Translations under genes and position numbers: made by a program
Part shown: piece after piece, positions 7,819 through 16,043 of the stretch
How the letters are laid out: every line of letters starts with the position of its first letter
Position numbering within the stretch: the stretch's first letter is position 1
Origin: Miltoncostaea marina
GTDB taxonomy: Bacteria; Actinomycetota; Thermoleophilia; Miltoncostaeales; Miltoncostaeaceae
DNA length: 64,000 nt
NCBI RefSeq assembly: GCF_018141525.1
Contig: NZ_CP064655.1
Location: 2,326,501 to 2,390,500, forward strand
Direction: 5' to 3'
Notes under the pieces: generated by a model
Database searches by the model: none
What the model saw: the letters and a program-made list of their open reading frames with translations, nothing else
Told to the model about the DNA's origin: nothing

Positions 7819-9099
7819 ATGACCGGCACCGTCCTCGGCCTCTCGGCCGTCGTCCTCCTCATCCTGGCGACGGGGTTCTTCGTCGCGGCCGAGTTCGCCC
7901 TCGCCCGGGCGCGCGCCGTGCGCCTGGAGGCCGTCGCGGCGGGCGGCTCGCGCAGCGCCACGCTGGCCCTCCGCCAGTCCAACGAGATCGACCGGTACCT
8001 GGCGGCCTGCCAGCTCGGCATCACGGTGACCGCGCTCGGCCTGGGCTGGCTCGGCAAGCCGGCGGTCGCCGGCGTCCTGGAGCCGGTCGTCGAGGCGGTC
8101 GGGCTCGGCGAGGCCGCCGGGGTCGTGGCGGCCGGGGTGATCGCGTTCACCGTCATCACCGTGCTGCACGTGGTGGTGGGCGAGCTCGCGCCGAAGACCC
8201 TCGCGATCCAGCGATCCGAGGCGACCGCGCTGCGGCTGGCCGTCCCCCTCGAGGTCTTCCGCCTGCTCTTCGCCCCGGTGATCGCGGTGCTGAACGGCGC
8301 CGGCGTGCGGCTGGTGCGGCTGTTCGGCATCGAGCCCGCGTCGGAGCACGAGATGGCGCTCACCGGCGAGGACCTCCAGCGCCTGGTGGAGGACAGCGAG
8401 CGCGGCGGCACGCTCGATCCCGAGGAGGCCGGGATGATCGAGGGCGTCCTCGAGCTGCACGAGACGAGCGCGCAGCAGGTCATGAGCCCGGCGCCCTCGG
8501 TCGTGACGATCCCCGCGGCCGCGCCGGCCGGCGAGGCGCTCCTCGGCCTGCTCGGCAGCCCCCACAGCCGCTTCCCCGTGGTCGGGCCGACGGGACAGCC
8601 GGAGGGCCTCATCCACGTCAGCGCCCTCAGCCGGGGGTACGTCGAGTCGCCGGACACGCCGGTCGGCGAGCTGGCCGGGCCCGTCCACCTCGTGCCGGAG
8701 TCGCAGCCGCTCGACGTGCTGCTGGCCGGCATGCGCCAGGCGCGCGCGTCGCTCGCCGTGGTGCTGGACGAGTACGGCGAGCTGGCCGGCGTCGTCACCC
8801 TCGAGGACGTCCTCGAGGAGATCGTCGGCGAGATCCACGACGAGCGCGACCCCGAGCCGGACATCGTGGACACGCCCGACGGCGCGGTCATCGCGCGCGG
8901 CCACGTCTCGCTGGCGGACCTCGCCGAGCGCGGCGTCGAGCTGCGGGCGGCGGGGGTCACCAGCATCGGGGGGCTGATCTTCTCCCGACTGGGCCGGCCC
9001 GCCGAGGTGGACGACGTGGTCGAGACGGAGGGATGGACGCTGCGCGTCGAGGAGGTCCGCGGCACGCGGATCATCCGCGTGCGCTGCGCACGGGCGTGA
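7819..9099 (+). CDS. CNNM/CorC-type membrane protein (hemolysin family, UPF0053)
   Basis: 426 residues. An N-terminal DUF21 transmembrane domain (about 1-190) starts with 'VLGLSAVVLLILATGFFVAA' and contains the family signatures 'EFALARARAVRLEA', 'QLGITVTALGLGWLG' and 'HVVVGELAPKTLAIQ'. A CBS pair (about 205-325, with 'VMSPAPSVVTIP' and 'VVLDEYGELAGVVTLEDVLEEIVGEI') follows, then a CorC/HlyC C-terminal domain (about 350-425). Family members export Mg2+/Co2+ or sense divalent cations; 'hemolysin' is historical. Ribosome site CAGGAG 9 bases before ATG. Single gene. Confidence 0.93.
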   Translation: MTGTVLGLSAVVLLILATGFFVAAEFALARARAVRLEAVAAGGSRSATLALRQSNEIDRYLAACQLGITVTALGLGWLGKPAVAGVLEPVVEAVGLGEAAGVVAAGVIAFTVITVLHVVVGELAPKTLAIQRSEATALRLAVPLEVFRLLFAPVIAVLNGAGVRLVRLFGIEPASEHEMALTGEDLQRLVEDSERGGTLDPEEAGMIEGVLELHETSAQQVMSPAPSVVTIPAAAPAGEALLGLLGSPHSRFPVVGPTGQPEGLIHVSALSRGYVESPDTPVGELAGPVHLVPESQPLDVLLAGMRQARASLAVVLDEYGELAGVVTLEDVLEEIVGEIHDERDPEPDIVDTPDGAVIARGHVSLADLAERGVELRAAGVTSIGGLIFSRLGRPAEVDDVVETEGWTLRVEEVRGTRIIRVRCARA

Positions 9100-9276
9100 G
9101 CGCGGCGGCGGCGGCCGGGCCGGCTGCGGCGGCCGGGCGAGGGGCCGGGCATCGCCGGGCGCCGTGGCGCCACGGGCACGCCCCCCGACCGCCGCGCACC
9201 ATGGGGTCCTGCTGCGATCGCGCGCCCCGCGGGCGTCGCCGCCAGCGCACGTCCGGCGCCACGCGGGCGCCGCGGC

Positions 9277-10275
9277 TCAGGCGGCGGCGACGCCCGCCGT
9301 CTCGGCGACGAGCTCCAGCGAGCGCAGGCGCCCCTCCACCGTGTCGGCCCCGTGCACCGTGATCAGCTCGTCGGCGTCGGCGTGGGCGCGGAACTCCGCG
9401 AGCCGGGCGGCCACCGCCTCCGCCTCGCCGAGGGCGGTGTAGGTGAACATCTGCTCGACGTGCCGCCCCTGCGGCGAGGCCAACGCCCGGTCGATCTCGT
9501 CGTCGCTCAGCCGATGCCCGGGCGGGCTGAGGATGGTCCGCGCGATCTCGCGGCGGCGCACCTCGAGCTGGCGCAGGGCCTCGGTCTCGGTGTCGGCGGC
9601 GAGGACGTTGATCGCCGCGATCACGTACGGCCGCTCGAGCTGCGCGGACGGCTGGAAGCGCTCCCGGTAGAGCGCGACCGCGTCGCGCAGCGCCGCCGGC
9701 GCGAAGTGCGACGCGAAGGCGTACGGCAGGCCCATCACCGCCGCGAGCTGCGCCCCGAAGAGGGACGAGCCGAGGATGTAGAGGGGCACCTCCGTGCCGC
9801 GGCCCGGGTACGCGTGCACGCCGGGGATCAGCGTCTCGCCGCTCAGATACCCCTGCAGCTCCGCGACGTCCTCGGGGAAGGTGTCCGCCGCGCGGTGATC
9901 CCGCCGCAGCGCCAGCATCGTGCCGCCGTCGGTGCCCGGCGCGCGGCCCAGACCGAGGTCGATCCGGCCCGGGTGCAGCGTCGCGAGCGTGCCGAACTGC
10001 TCCGCGATCACCAGGGGCGAGTGGTTGGGCAGCATGATCCCGCCGGCGCCGAGGCGGATGCGCTCGGTGTGCGCGGCCACGTGGGCGATGAGCACCGCGG
10101 TCGCCGACGAGGCGATCGACGGGAAGTTGTGGTGCTCCGCGTACCAGACGCGCAGGTAACCGAGCTCCTCCGCCCTGCGCGCGAGGCGCACCGTGCCCTC
10201 GAGGCTCTCGCGCACGGGCTGCCCGTCCGCGACGGGCGCGAGGTCGAGCACGGAGAGCGGGAAGGAGACGGACAA
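9277..10275 (-). CDS. LLM-class flavin-dependent oxidoreductase
   Basis: 332 residues, the usual size for bacterial luciferase-like monooxygenases (MsnO8/YwcH-like subgroup). Motifs: '[13 protein letters not shown]' start, '[16 protein letters not shown]' near 50, '[16 protein letters not shown]', '[21 protein letters not shown]' with the Gly-Arg-Ala-Pro flavin-site block, and '[14 protein letters not shown]'. It uses reduced FMN; the substrate cannot be read from sequence. The only sensible start is the TTG at 10275 with a weak AAAGG upstream, so the exact N terminus is moderately certain. 177 bases to the upstream CNNM gene hold nothing recognisable. Confidence 0.88.
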   Translation of the reverse strand: MSVSFPLSVLDLAPVADGQPVRESLEGTVRLARRAEELGYLRVWYAEHHNFPSIASSATAVLIAHVAAHTERIRLGAGGIMLPNHSPLVIAEQFGTLATLHPGRIDLGLGRAPGTDGGTMLALRRDHRAADTFPEDVAELQGYLSGETLIPGVHAYPGRGTEVPLYILGSSLFGAQLAAVMGLPYAFASHFAPAALRDAVALYRERFQPSAQLERPYVIAAINVLAADTETEALRQLEVRRREIARTILSPPGHRLSDDEIDRALASPQGRHVEQMFTYTALGEAEAVAARLAEFRAHADADELITVHGADTVEGRLRSLELVAETAGVAAA

Positions 10276-10471
10276 CGGCGGCCTTTGCGACGCGGACGGG
10301 ACGCAGTCGAAGGTAGCGCAGTCCGAGGCGTTCGTTGTGGAGGCAATGATCTGCCCTGCGCCCGCGGCGATCCCGCCGCCGCGTTGCGGTCGTCCACCGA
10401 AGCGCTCCCCGGCTCGGCGGCCATGGCGTCGTGGTCGTCGACGGGAGGAGGCCGAGACGTCGTCAGCTCGG

Positions 10472-11072
10472 GTGCGGAGGCGGGCCGTCCCGATCGGGGC
10501 GGGGGCGGTCGCGGACGCGGCCGCGCTGGCGGTGCCCGCCCTCGGCGGCACGGGCGCCGGGGAGCAGGCGCGGCCGCCGACGAACGCGTCGCTCGCCCGG
10601 CAGGTGGCGTCGCTGAGGAGGGCCGACGCCGCGTTGCGACGCCAGATCGCGGCGGTGCGGCGCGACCGGGTCGTGGGCGTCGCCGGCGCCGCCAGCGCCG
10701 CGGGGCCCTCGGGGCTCGTCCGGACCGGCCCGCCGCCCTCGGGCATGACGCTCCGCGGCCACTACGCGGTGGGCGTGGCGACGGCCGTCTCCGTGGCCGA
10801 GGCTCCGATCAGCGTCGAACTCCTGACGGCCCCCGAGCCGCGGTCGTGGTCGTCGCCCGCGGGCAGGCCCCGGGGGTGCTGTGCTGTACCGCCGGCTCGA
10901 GAACGGGCTCGGCGGGCCGGGGGTGTTCCGCATGGCGCGCGCCGACGACCCCGACGGTGCGTGCGGCATCCGCCCCGGACAGCGGCCGCGCCGGCGCGTT
11001 CCTGGAGTTCTCGCCCGTCGGCGCGGGGCGGCGCGCATCGCGCGCGGCTCGTGGGCGGTGACCTCCACGTAG
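10472..11072 (+). pseudogene. Degraded secreted/surface protein gene
   Basis: A GTG at 10472 opens '[21 protein letters not shown]' (signal-like), then '[28 protein letters not shown]', a coiled-coil-like stretch, and '[31 protein letters not shown]'. After about 10840 the sense continues only by changing frame ('ENGLGGPGVFRMARADDPDGA', later 'ARGSWAVTST' just before the TAG ending at 11072). The closing 'GSWAVT' block is typical of small surface proteins seen in Thermoleophilia-like genomes. I infer a frameshifted remnant; sequencing errors in this GC-rich DNA are an alternative. Function unknown. Confidence 0.4.
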
Positions 11073-11343
11073 CACCCCGTCGACGACGCCCGCGCCCGAG
11101 CGGGCCACGCCGGGTGCTCACGACGAGCGGCGCGCCCGCGCCCGCCTGGGGTCCCCACGCTGCGAGTGCGGCCACGGCGGACGCGCGTTCGCCGGCCCGG
11201 CCTGGACGGATGGGCGGGGGGATTCCCCTACCGCATGCTGGGCGGATGCACGGTTGTCGCGTCGCAGGGGTCCGGCCTTGAATGAGGCGAGGCCCGAGTC
11301 GGTCCGTCCGGCAGGGGCGCCGGCGATCACGAGGAGAGGCGCG

Positions 11344-12489
11344 ATGTCGCGAGCACCGAAGGTTCCGGCCCGGTCCGGCGCGGGGCCTGATACCGCCACG
11401 ACCGGCGGAGCCGTGCGCGCCGGCCGATCGACCGCGCTGCGGGCCGCCGCGGCGGTCGGCGTCGCCGCGGCGGCCCTCTCGTTGGCCGGCGCGGCGGCCG
11501 GCGCGCCGCGCAGCGGCGCGGTCGGGGACCCGCTGGACGTCCCCCCGCCCCCCGATCTCCCCGAGGTCCAACCGGCGGACGTCCGGAGCCTCGGCGCGAG
11601 CTACGACCCCGAGACCGGGGCGATCGGGGTCACGCTCGAGCTCCACAACCCCCTCTCGCCGTGGATCAACAGGGACGTCGACATGGGATTCGGGCCGATG
11701 GGTGCCGACGGGACGTGCGCGGCCCCGGCGGTTCCGTGGGATCCGCTCGCGGCCGGACCCGCCAGGCCGCTTGTCGAGCTGGACATCTACTCGGACTACC
11801 AGCGCGGCTGGTGGGATTTCCTCGCGACGGGCAACGTCCGGCTCGGCTCCTACGACATCGTCGCGCAGGGGCCGGGAACCCTCAGCGACGACCGCCGCAC
11901 GATCACCTTCTCCATCCCCGCCACGCCGGCGCTGGAGGGCCTCGACCTCAGGTGCGTCGGACCGACGGTCGCCTTCGCGGTCTCCGGGCCCGCTCGGGAC
12001 GACGTCGCGTCGTTCGTCTTCGACGGCTTCGCGCCCGCCCCGCGCCCCGTCGCGCCGCCGCCGGAGCGTGTCGCCGGCCCCCCGCAGGGGCCGGCCGCCC
12101 CATCCGCCCTCCCCGGCGCCACAGCGTCGATGGCGCCCGACCGGCATCCTCCCCGCGTGCGCCTCAGCGCCGCCCGGCGCTCCCTCGGCGCCCTGCGGAC
12201 GGGCGGCCTACCGGTCCGGGTCACGAGCAGCGAGGATGCCGCCGTCGCCGCACGCCTGACGCTCCCGGCGACGACGGCGCGGCGCTTCGGCGTGCCGCGG
12301 ATCATCGGTACCGCGCCGACCACGATGGCGGCGGCCTCGCGACGCGCGGTCACGGCCGTGCGGCTGAAGCCGTGGGCGCGCCGACTGCTCGCCGGCCGAC
12401 GAGTCCTGCGGGCGCGGCTGGAGGTCGTCGTCAGGGACGCGAGCGGCAACACGAAGGTGGCGGCGAGGATGGTCACCTTCCGCCGCTGA
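11344..12489 (+). CDS. Secreted protein with Pro-rich linker and C-terminal beta-sandwich-like repeat
   Basis: 381 residues, family not recognised. After a 35-residue charged lead comes a hydrophobic segment 'LRAAAAVGVAAAALSLAG' ending in 'AAAGA', which fits a signal peptide of unusual length. Residues about 65-230 form one domain ('SLGASYDPETGAIGVTLELH', 'YSDYQRGWWDFLATGNVRLG', 'RRTITFSIPATPALEGLDLR'), then a Pro/Ala linker (about 245-285), then an Ig-like segment ('RVRLSAARRSLGALRTGGLP' to 'ARLEVVVRDASGNTKVAAR') of the type found in actinobacterial exported proteins. GAGGAGAGG precedes ATG 11344. Likely cell-surface or extracellular. Confidence 0.7.
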   Translation: MSRAPKVPARSGAGPDTATTGGAVRAGRSTALRAAAAVGVAAAALSLAGAAAGAPRSGAVGDPLDVPPPPDLPEVQPADVRSLGASYDPETGAIGVTLELHNPLSPWINRDVDMGFGPMGADGTCAAPAVPWDPLAAGPARPLVELDIYSDYQRGWWDFLATGNVRLGSYDIVAQGPGTLSDDRRTITFSIPATPALEGLDLRCVGPTVAFAVSGPARDDVASFVFDGFAPAPRPVAPPPERVAGPPQGPAAPSALPGATASMAPDRHPPRVRLSAARRSLGALRTGGLPVRVTSSEDAAVAARLTLPATTARRFGVPRIIGTAPTTMAAASRRAVTAVRLKPWARRLLAGRRVLRARLEVVVRDASGNTKVAARMVTFRR

Positions 12490-12669
12490 GGGGTCGTCGC
12501 CGGGCGTGCCGGGGCCGAAGGGCGGACCGAGCGCGCGGGCGCGGTCGGTCCAGGTCGTCTCGGTGGGCCGGCGTGCCCGCTCGCGGAGCGACCCACGACG
12601 GCCCTCCTGGCGAGACCGGCGTCCAACGAGGGCGCCCGCCGTTGCCCCGACCTGCGCCCGCCGCACCGG

Positions 12670-12876
12670 CTACTCGAGCAGGCCCACCGCGCCGACCCCG
12701 TCCGGGCGGCCGAGCGACGCCGCCAGCGCCGCCGACGACGTGCCGAGCGCCTCGAAGCCGGCCTCGCGGAGGACCAGCGCGGAGAGCGCGTCCCAGGCGT
12801 TCGGCATCACGAAGCCCTCCGGGCGCGCGTGCAGCTCGAGGAAGCGCCGGTGGCGCTCCGCCTGCGGGGTCGTCAT
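12670..12876 (-). pseudogene. Isocitrate lyase/PEP mutase family, N-terminal fragment only
   Basis: 68 residues that match only the first quarter of the isocitrate lyase/phosphoenolpyruvate mutase superfamily ('FLELHARPEGFVMPNAWDAL', 'FEALGTSSAALAASLGRPDG'). The frame then stops at TAG before the metal-binding DxD region, and I see no continuation downstream in any frame. A normal ribosome site (GGGAGGGGG) and a 4-bp ATGA overlap with the Crp/Fnr gene show that it was the second gene of that operon. It is probably inactive. Confidence 0.7.
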
Positions 12877-13598
12877 CGCTCCCCCTCCCGCGGCTCGTCC
12901 CCGGTCGCGCCCGCGGGCGCGAACGCCGCCCACGGGATCACGACCCCGTCCTCGTCCGTGACCACCGCCCCCTCGGCCCTGAGCCGGGCGAACGAGGCGC
13001 TCACCGCCTCCCGCGAGGCGCCGACCACCTCGCCCCACTGGGCGTGCGTCAGCACCAGGTGCAGCCGGGCGCCCTCGGGCGTGGCCACACCGTGGCGCTC
13101 GACGAGCTGGTGGAGCCTGGCGCGCAGGCGGTCCTCCACGCGCACGGCGCTGAGCGCGGCCACCGTCTCGCGCAGCATGGCGACCCGCTCGGTGAGCGCG
13201 TCGGCCAGGTTCAGCGCCAGGCGCGGATACCGCGCCACGAGGGCCGCGACCGCCCGCCGCGGGATCGGCGACACGGAGGCGTCGTCGTCGAACAGCCGCA
13301 GCGCCGGCGTGGGCGCCGGGCCGAGCGTCGAGTACAGCGAGCCGCGCCCGAGCAGGGCGATCATCACCGGGTGCCCGGCCGGCGTCTCGAGCAGCCCGAG
13401 CCGGCCCTCGCGGATGACGAACAGGCAGTCGTCGCGGACCAGGCCCGCCGGCGGCGGCGACCCCCGCGTCCAGCGCACCGCCGGCAGCCGCCGCTCCAGC
13501 TGGACCAGCTGGGCCTCGGGCAGCCCGGCGAACACGCCCACCTGGCCGAACTCGATCCGCCCCTCCAGGAACGGCCGCAGCGGCGGGTGGTCGGCCAT
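12873..13598 (-). CDS. Crp/Fnr family transcriptional regulator
   Basis: 241 residues. Cyclic-nucleotide-binding beta-roll in residues about 20-120 ('VGVFAGLPEAQLVQLERRLP', 'LFVIREGRLGLLETPAGHPV', 'LLGRGSLYST'). A dimer helix follows near 125-160, and then a winged helix with 'LVLTHAQWGEVVGASREAVS' as the recognition region. There are no cysteines for an Fe-S cluster in the Fnr pattern and no clear 'RxSxGE'-type cAMP signature, so the ligand is open. ATG 13598 has GGGAGG upstream. It is coupled by ATGA to the truncated lyase-family gene. Confidence 0.88.
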   Translation of the reverse strand: MADHPPLRPFLEGRIEFGQVGVFAGLPEAQLVQLERRLPAVRWTRGSPPPAGLVRDDCLFVIREGRLGLLETPAGHPVMIALLGRGSLYSTLGPAPTPALRLFDDDASVSPIPRRAVAALVARYPRLALNLADALTERVAMLRETVAALSAVRVEDRLRARLHQLVERHGVATPEGARLHLVLTHAQWGEVVGASREAVSASFARLRAEGAVVTDEDGVVIPWAAFAPAGATGDEPREGER

Positions 13599-13741
13599 CG
13601 CGCTCAGCGCCTCCCGGCGGGCCCGCCGGCACCCGCGTCTCGCGCTGCGCGACGGCCGCCACGCCGCACCGCCCCGGGTACGGCGGGGGCGCGGTCGGAG
13701 CACCATCGGATGACGGACATCACGGACATCGGAGGTGCGAG

Positions 13742-14110
13742 ATGGCGATCACCGGGTTACCGCTCCGGCTGGTGGGCTACGAGGTGCGCACGGCGGACGG
13801 CGGGCAGGTCGTCGGGCGGGTCGAGGGCGTCCGGCCGCACGGGCTCCGCATCAAGGCTAGCGGCACGGGGCGGCGCTACGGGTACGTGCCCGCGGAGCTC
13901 GTGACGCACATCGACGACGCGACCGACACGCTCACGCTGGCCGAGGGCATCGACGCCGATCGGGTGGCCGGCTCGCCGCCGCCGCCCGACGAGCGCCCCG
14001 ACGGCTGGCACACGAGCGAGGACTGGTGGGCCGACGTGCTCGGCCACTACGGCCTCTACGACTCGTCCGGCCGCGGCAGCGGCCCCTTCCTGCACGCGGG
14101 CGGGCGGTGA
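13742..14110 (+). CDS. Small PRC-barrel-like hypothetical protein
   Basis: 122 residues. The first 60 residues ('LPLRLVGYEVRTADGGQVVG', 'VRPHGLRIKASGTGRRYGYV', 'LVTHIDDATDTLTLAEGI') alternate short beta strands in the manner of PRC-barrel or DUF2171 proteins, which usually bind other proteins or RNA. The C-terminal half is acidic and Trp/Gly-rich ('WHTSEDWWADVLGHYGLYDS'). Excellent ribosome site GGAGGTGCGAG before ATG. A perfect 13-bp hairpin lies directly behind the stop. The divergent neighbour is the Crp/Fnr gene, which may control it. Confidence 0.7.
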   Translation: MAITGLPLRLVGYEVRTADGGQVVGRVEGVRPHGLRIKASGTGRRYGYVPAELVTHIDDATDTLTLAEGIDADRVAGSPPPPDERPDGWHTSEDWWADVLGHYGLYDSSGRGSGPFLHAGGR

Positions 14111-14114
14111 CGGG

Positions 14115-14149
14115 CCAGGTGGGCGCCGGCGGTCCCGGCGCCCACCTGG
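14115..14149 (+). terminator. Strong hairpin terminator candidate after the PRC-barrel-like gene
   Basis: Perfect 13-bp stem (CCAGGTGGGCGCC / GGCGCCCACCTGG) with a 9-base loop, starting 4 bases after the stop codon. No T-run follows, which is usual for GC-rich actinobacterial terminators. The rest of the gap to 14351 holds no gene. Confidence 0.55.
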
Positions 14150-14351
14150 GGGCACCCCCGGCGGGGCGTATCGCCTCCGGCGACCGAGCGCGGCGCGGCG
14201 CCCCACGCGGAGCGCCGGGGCCCGCCACTCGTCCGAGAGCGCGGGCGGGCACCGCAGAGCCCTCCTGGGTGGGGTCCGGCTCGATCGACACGGGCCCTGA
14301 GCCCGCGCGCGGCCGCCCTCCTGAGGCGCGTCCGCCGGTAGGGTGCCCGGC

Positions 14352-15380
14352 ATGCGCGTGCTGATCGCGGGCGGCGGGCTGGTGGGGTTGACGCTCGCGC
14401 GCCTTCTGGGCCGACGCGGGATGGCCCCCGTGGTGCTGGAGCGCATGAGCGCCGGTGGATACGTGAAGCGCGGGTTCATGCTCGGCCACCATGGCTACGG
14501 CGCGCTCGAGGATCTCGGGCTCCTGGAGGAGATCCTCCGCCGCGGTCGCCCGTTCGGTGACCTGCCCGGAGGCGGCAGCGCAGCCGTCGCCGTGGAGGTC
14601 GGCCTGCTCCTGCAGCGGCTCGCCGATGGTGTGGAGGTGCGGCACGAGCACACCGTCGCCGACCTGCTGCGCGATCCCTCCGGGCGCGTCACCGGGGTGA
14701 CGGCGCACGGTCCGGCCGGCGCGTCGGAGATCCCCGCCGACCTGGTGGTGGCCTGCGACGGCGTCCGCTCCCGGGTGCGCGAGATGGCCGGCCTGGAGGC
14801 CGAGTTCGCCCCGATGGAGGAGGGCAAGATCGAGTGGATGAGCCCCGTCCCGGTGGCGGAGCCGTTCGCGATGGCCTACCTGGCGGACGGAAGCCACATC
14901 GGCATGCTGAGCTGGCCCGAGGGGTCGTTCGGCTGGCGGACGATGGATCGCAGCGGGCGCGAGGCCGCCGTGGCGCCGGGCATCGAGGCGTTCGCCGAGC
15001 AATGGTCGAGGCTGCTTCCGGCCGCCGCCGACGGCGTCCGGGCGCTCACCTCCACGGACCAGCTCTTCTACAGCGAGCCCGAGCTGCTGTCGTGCCCCCG
15101 GTGGTGGAGGCCGGGCGCGGTCCTGATCGGCGACTCGGCGCACTTCTTCGGCCCCGAGACCGGGGTGAGCGCGGGGATCGGCCTCGGCGACGCGCTCGCG
15201 CTGGCGCAGGCCATCGCCGCGAACCCCGACGACCCGGACGCCGCATGCGCGGCCTACGTCACCTGGCGTGAGCCGGCCGTGCGGCCGCTCGAGGCGGCCG
15301 ATCCGAGCCGCCAGCGCCTGCGCGGCACGCCGCTGCCGCCGCCGCACCCCGAGGAGCGCTGGCCCCCGGCTCCCGCCTGA
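14352..15380 (+). CDS. FAD-dependent aromatic-type monooxygenase
   Basis: 342 residues, class A flavoprotein monooxygenase fold (PHBH-like). Motifs: Rossmann 'VLIAGGGLVGLTLARLLGRR' at the very N terminus, the DG motif 'DLVVACDGVRSRVR' near 133-146, and the GD motif 'VLIGDSAHFFGPETGVSAGI' near 258-277. These proteins use FAD and NAD(P)H to hydroxylate or epoxidise aromatic or polyketide substrates; the substrate here is unknown. There is no Shine-Dalgarno sequence; TAGGGT lies exactly 7 bases before ATG, suggesting a leaderless transcript. Confidence 0.9.
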   Translation: MRVLIAGGGLVGLTLARLLGRRGMAPVVLERMSAGGYVKRGFMLGHHGYGALEDLGLLEEILRRGRPFGDLPGGGSAAVAVEVGLLLQRLADGVEVRHEHTVADLLRDPSGRVTGVTAHGPAGASEIPADLVVACDGVRSRVREMAGLEAEFAPMEEGKIEWMSPVPVAEPFAMAYLADGSHIGMLSWPEGSFGWRTMDRSGREAAVAPGIEAFAEQWSRLLPAAADGVRALTSTDQLFYSEPELLSCPRWWRPGAVLIGDSAHFFGPETGVSAGIGLGDALALAQAIAANPDDPDAACAAYVTWREPAVRPLEAADPSRQRLRGTPLPPPHPEERWPPAPA

Positions 15381-15543
15381 CCGTCGCCTCGCCGGGCCCG
15401 TGCGCGGACGGTGCGCGCGCAGGCGTGACCGCCGGCCGGCCGGGCGGCACCTGGAGCCGACGCCCCGGGGCACCGCTGCCAGCCGCAGTCCGCGTGCCCA
15501 CCGTCTCGCCCACGCTGTGGGAGACGACGGTGGGACACGCCGA

Positions 15544-15587
15544 GAGAGGCGACGGCGGGAGTCGAACCCGCGATGGCGGTTTTGCAG
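15544..15587. repeat. attL: 44-bp core with tRNA-Cys 3' fragment
   Basis: Perfect copy of 33000-33043. It reads as the T-arm, anticodon-loop 3' side and acceptor 3' strand of tRNA-Cys on the minus strand, then diverges at 15588 where the anticodon 5' side should begin. This is the classic product of integrase-mediated recombination in a tRNA gene. Confidence 0.9.
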
Positions 15588-16043
15588 CCTGCCACGTCGC
15601 GGGGCGTGATCCCACTTGTCAACCGGGGTCACGGAGCTGACGGAAGCGGTGCGCGCCACGATGCGCGCCAAGGCCGCGCCACGCTCACGAGAGAGCGGCC
15701 GGCTGCGGGGTGGCCCGTTGACCCGCCGTTGATCCCTTCGACGCCCGGGGTGCGCGCTCTCGACCCGCACGCCACCGAGGTGAGCAAGATGGGGATGGAT
15801 ACGCTGGGTGGCTCGTTCGCGCGGCTGCTGGCGGCGACAGGAGTGCTGACACGCCGCATCGGCGAGCACCCTGACCAGCTCTCGACGGCGGCCACCCCGG
15901 GCTAGCTAGTTGGCAGCCGCGCGCAGCGGCTGCCGAAGAGAGCGCGCCACAGACGCTCGACGTTCGGGGAGTGCAGAGACACCGGGGTCTCGCGGATACT
16001 GGTCTCCATTGTTCCGTTCCGTAAAGGTCTCAGGGGGCCTCAG
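15588..16043. other. Left end of the element, no confident gene; arm-type site candidates and a hairpin
   Basis: No convincing gene. Short frames (for example 15781-15905) lack support. Three copies of a GCGCGCCAC-like motif at about 15651, 15663 and 15674 mirror a similar set near the other end (32873-32902) and may be integrase arm sites. A perfect 8-bp hairpin GGCAGCCG/CGGCTGCC lies at 15912-15934. The promoter of the RTX-repeat gene should lie between about 15940 and 16030. Confidence 0.4.

Noticed and set aside
9100-9276. A small gene between the CNNM and luciferase-like genes
   Set aside because: Short frames on both strands have no ribosome site or conserved pattern.
12490-12669. Continuation of the truncated lyase-family gene beyond its stop codon
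   Set aside because: I compared all three minus frames with the expected D-x-D region and found no match.
15781-15905. A 41-codon gene near attL
   Set aside because: No ribosome site of quality, no conserved content, and it lies in the region expected to carry recombination sites.
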